Of a DNA stretch of 64,000 nt, positions 61,967-64,000 are shown in pieces (position 1 is the stretch's first letter; the number at the start of each line of letters is the position of its first letter). The translations under genes and the position numbers were made by a program. The notes beneath the pieces are model-generated. The model was given only the letters and a program-made list of their open reading frames with translations. It had not been told where the DNA came from and ran no database searches. The stretch comes from Flavobacterium kayseriense (lineage in GTDB: Bacteria > Bacteroidota > Bacteroidia > Flavobacteriales > Flavobacteriaceae), in NCBI RefSeq assembly GCF_014305095.1, contig NZ_JACRUI010000001.1:1114744-1178743 (forward strand), written 5' to 3'.

Positions 61967-63727
61967 CTATCTAATATTGATTTCAAATGGTAGTAAAGCT
62001 TGTACTCCTTTTTGCATTTGCATTCTTTTTACTTTTTGCAATAAAAGATAGTTTTCTTGACCTATTTCCTCTCTAATAAAGTTTTCTTTAGACTGAGCAA
62101 AAGGGAAATTTGCAAGTAGGTCGTTAAAATCTTTATTGTATTCTGGATAATTTTGAGTTGTGTATTTTTTTGTTTTTCCTAATAGTGCCGCTTCTTTTAT
62201 TGCCGCATCAAGACCTCCAATTTTGTCTACAAGACCAATTTTTAATGCCTCAGATCCTGCCCAAACTCTTCCTTGTCCTATTGCATCTACTTGAGCAAAA
62301 GTCATCTTTCTACCTTGTGCAACTCGCGTTACAAAGGTTTTGTAAATTTCTTCAACACCTTCAAGCGTAACCGCCTTTAATTTATCATTCAAGGGAACAA
62401 ACGGGCTGTAGGGTGCAGCATTTTCATGGGTGTTCACTTGCTCTACACTGATTCCTATTTTAGTAGTAAGTTGACTGAAATTAGGTAAAATACCAAATAC
62501 ACCAATGGAACCTGTTATGGTATTGTTTTCGGCAAAAATTTTATTTGCATTACAGGCGATGTAGTATCCACCAGAAGCAGCATAATTTCCCATTGAGACC
62601 ACTACTGGCTTCACTTTTTTAGTAAGCTCTATCTCTCTCCATATTAAGTCTGAAGTCAAAGCGCTTCCTCCTGGACTATCAACACGAAGTACAATCGCTT
62701 TTATATCTTTGTTTTTTCGAGCGTCTTGCAAAGAGCGTCTCATTGATCCTTCTCCAATTGTATTCACATCGCCTTCGCCACCTTGGATTTCTCCTTGAGC
62801 ATAAATAATTGCTATTTGGTCCTTGGCATCACTGATTTTTGAGGTTGACTTGTTATTCTTAGTATAATCTGCAATAGTAACAGAATTATAGTCGTCATCC
62901 TTTTTAACCCCTAGTTCTTTTCGAATGTCGTCATGATAAACGTCTTCATAAGCAATAATATCTACTAGTTTTTGCTCTTTTGCCATTTCAGGTGTTCGAG
63001 CTAGTAAGTCATTTGCTATTTCATTTAATTTTGCAACTGAGAGATTTCTGCTTTTAGCAATATCAATTATTACTTGATTCCAAACAGAGTTTAGTAAAGC
63101 GGTTACTTGCTCTCTATTAGCCTCGCTCATTTCATTTTCAAGAAAAGGCTCAACTGCACTTTTGTATTTACCATGACGAATAACTTCCATCTTAACACCT
63201 GTTTTTTCTTGTAGGTCTTTGTAAAACATGATTTCTGATGATAGTCCTTTAAAATCCATTTCGCCCACGGGGTTAATATAAATTTTATCGGCAACCGAGT
63301 TCAAGTAATATTCTTTTTGAGAGTAAGCATTGGAATAAGCCATAATAAACTTACCTGATTTTTTAAAACCTTCTAAAGCATCTCTCAACGCTTTACTTTG
63401 TGCCATTCCTAGCTGGGAATTGCCATTTAAGATTGAAATACCCTCAATGTCATCATCTGTTTTGGCATCTTCAATAGCACTTATTACATCCATAAGTCCA
63501 ATATTTTTACCGTCTGAAAAAATAGTAACCCAAGGATCCTTATACTTTCCAGCATAATCATACTGGATGTCTTCTAAGTTTAATTCAATAACCGAATTGT
63601 TTTTGACCACTATTTTATCAGAATCGCCACCAAATACAGCTCCTATAAATAGGATTCCGAAAAAGAAGATCATGAAAAACACAAACAGGCCGATAATAGT
63701 TGCTAGTACATTCCCTAAAAACTTCAT
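61967..63727 (-). CDS. sppA: Signal peptide peptidase SppA (67K type)
   Basis: A 586-residue inner-membrane serine protease that degrades cleaved signal peptides. It has an N-terminal anchor (VLATIIGLFVFFMIFFFGILFIGAVFGG) and two tandem ClpP-like domains. The catalytic lysine region is VIRHGKYKSAVEPFLE (about residue 195). The serine domain has VLRVDSPGGSALTSDLI and VVSMGNYAASGGYYIA with the nucleophile Ser near 390. The double-domain length fits the 67K form. The sppA-folK divergent arrangement is common in flavobacteria. Confidence 0.95.
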   Translation of the reverse strand: MKFLGNVLATIIGLFVFFMIFFFGILFIGAVFGGDSDKIVVKNNSVIELNLEDIQYDYAGKYKDPWVTIFSDGKNIGLMDVISAIEDAKTDDDIEGISILNGNSQLGMAQSKALRDALEGFKKSGKFIMAYSNAYSQKEYYLNSVADKIYINPVGEMDFKGLSSEIMFYKDLQEKTGVKMEVIRHGKYKSAVEPFLENEMSEANREQVTALLNSVWNQVIIDIAKSRNLSVAKLNEIANDLLARTPEMAKEQKLVDIIAYEDVYHDDIRKELGVKKDDDYNSVTIADYTKNNKSTSKISDAKDQIAIIYAQGEIQGGEGDVNTIGEGSMRRSLQDARKNKDIKAIVLRVDSPGGSALTSDLIWREIELTKKVKPVVVSMGNYAASGGYYIACNANKIFAENNTITGSIGVFGILPNFSQLTTKIGISVEQVNTHENAAPYSPFVPLNDKLKAVTLEGVEEIYKTFVTRVAQGRKMTFAQVDAIGQGRVWAGSEALKIGLVDKIGGLDAAIKEAALLGKTKKYTTQNYPEYNKDFNDLLANFPFAQSKENFIREEIGQENYLLLQKVKRMQMQKGVQALLPFEINIR

Positions 63728-63862
63728 AATTTTATTTTTTTTATAAGTAGTAGAAAACAGTTTATTGTTACAATGTGAGTTGGTTTTTTAAACTGAATCA
63801 AGTCATACTTTGTGCAAAAATAGTGCTAATTATAAAATTGTTTTAGTTAATTTGTGCTTAAT

Positions 63863-64000
63863 ATGAAATCACAACATCAGGTCGTTTTATCGATAGGTAG
63901 CAATCAAGGTAATAAACTTGAAAATATCGAAGCGTGTATTGCATTAATACATAAAGAAGTAGGTACTGTTATACAAGTGTCAAAAATATACGAAACTCCT
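63863..64000 (+). CDS. folK: 2-amino-4-hydroxy-6-hydroxymethyldihydropteridine diphosphokinase (3' partial)
   Basis: The first 46 codons of a FolK protein. SIGSNQGNKLENIEACIALI (about residues 10-29) and KIYETP at the window edge are the N-terminal signature of HPPK, which pyrophosphorylates the pterin precursor of folate. The rest lies beyond the window. The ATG at 63863 is 135 bp from the divergent sppA start. Confidence 0.9.
   Translation, partial: MKSQHQVVLSIGSNQGNKLENIEACIALIHKEVGTVIQVSKIYETP

Overview
The window is a chromosomal segment of a Flavobacteriaceae bacterium, most likely Flavobacterium. The evidence is its low GC content, PorP/SprF, DUF4270, DUF6089 and DUF4907 proteins, the Bacteroidetes promoter signature (TTTG, about 19 nt, TAnnTTTG) and weak Shine-Dalgarno use. 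It is interrupted by one sharply bounded mobile element carrying antibiotic-resistance genes.

Left host part (1-28.8 kb). The 5' end holds a PorP/SprF tail, a gamma-carbonic-anhydrase-like protein and a minus-strand operon (outer-membrane barrel, kelch lipoprotein, DUF4907 lipoprotein, LytS-type kinase, LytTR regulator). Next to these lies a DUF4270/outer-membrane pair. An envelope-biogenesis block on the minus strand follows: nadK, DUF6089, uppS, bamA, two OmpH/Skp proteins and murI. Then come a CBS protein, pdxJ, an alpha/beta hydrolase and a small membrane protein. From 18.6 to 28.6 kb runs a copper-handling cluster: several HMA/DUF3347/heavy-metal-binding proteins, a TlpA-like thioredoxin, an HMA-AraC regulator, a CopA ATPase, a DUF305 protein and a multicopper oxidase fused to a CopB-like C-terminus.

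Mobile element (28,884-42,656, about 13.8 kb). It sits at the 3' end of tRNA-Glu(TTC) between two copies of the 10-bp core GGCTACTAAA. The tRNA's own terminator is now displaced past the right end. The element encodes a large serine recombinase, a 53-aa protein, a palindrome-rich probable oriT, MobA and MobB-type mobilization proteins and an RteC-type regulator. Its cargo is catB (chloramphenicol), floR plus a truncated lysR plus ISCR2 (phenicol efflux, GC-rich and of proteobacterial origin), a fabF fragment cut by ISCR2, an NTF2-like gene, tet(X) (tetracycline inactivation), a small membrane protein and an alpha/beta hydrolase resembling the macrolide esterase EstT. Two observations stand out. 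The recombinase reading frame crosses the attachment core, so its C-terminus is tRNA-encoded when integrated and would be a different 28-residue tail in the circular form. floR has acquired a Bacteroidetes promoter, a palindromic operator and five extra N-terminal codons that look like the start of a TetR-family gene.

Right host part (42.7-64 kb). It contains an MFS transporter, a Baeyer-Villiger-type monooxygenase and a PLP-dependent enzyme, then a decayed stretch with an MFS pseudogene and repeats. After a DsrE-like protein come a candidate structured RNA or repeat and tig, clpP and clpX. serB, a GH3-family protein, a DUF2797 protein, an AsmA-family protein, sppA and the start of folK complete the window. 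Intergenic regions here carry several long hairpins and Flavobacterium-type repeats.
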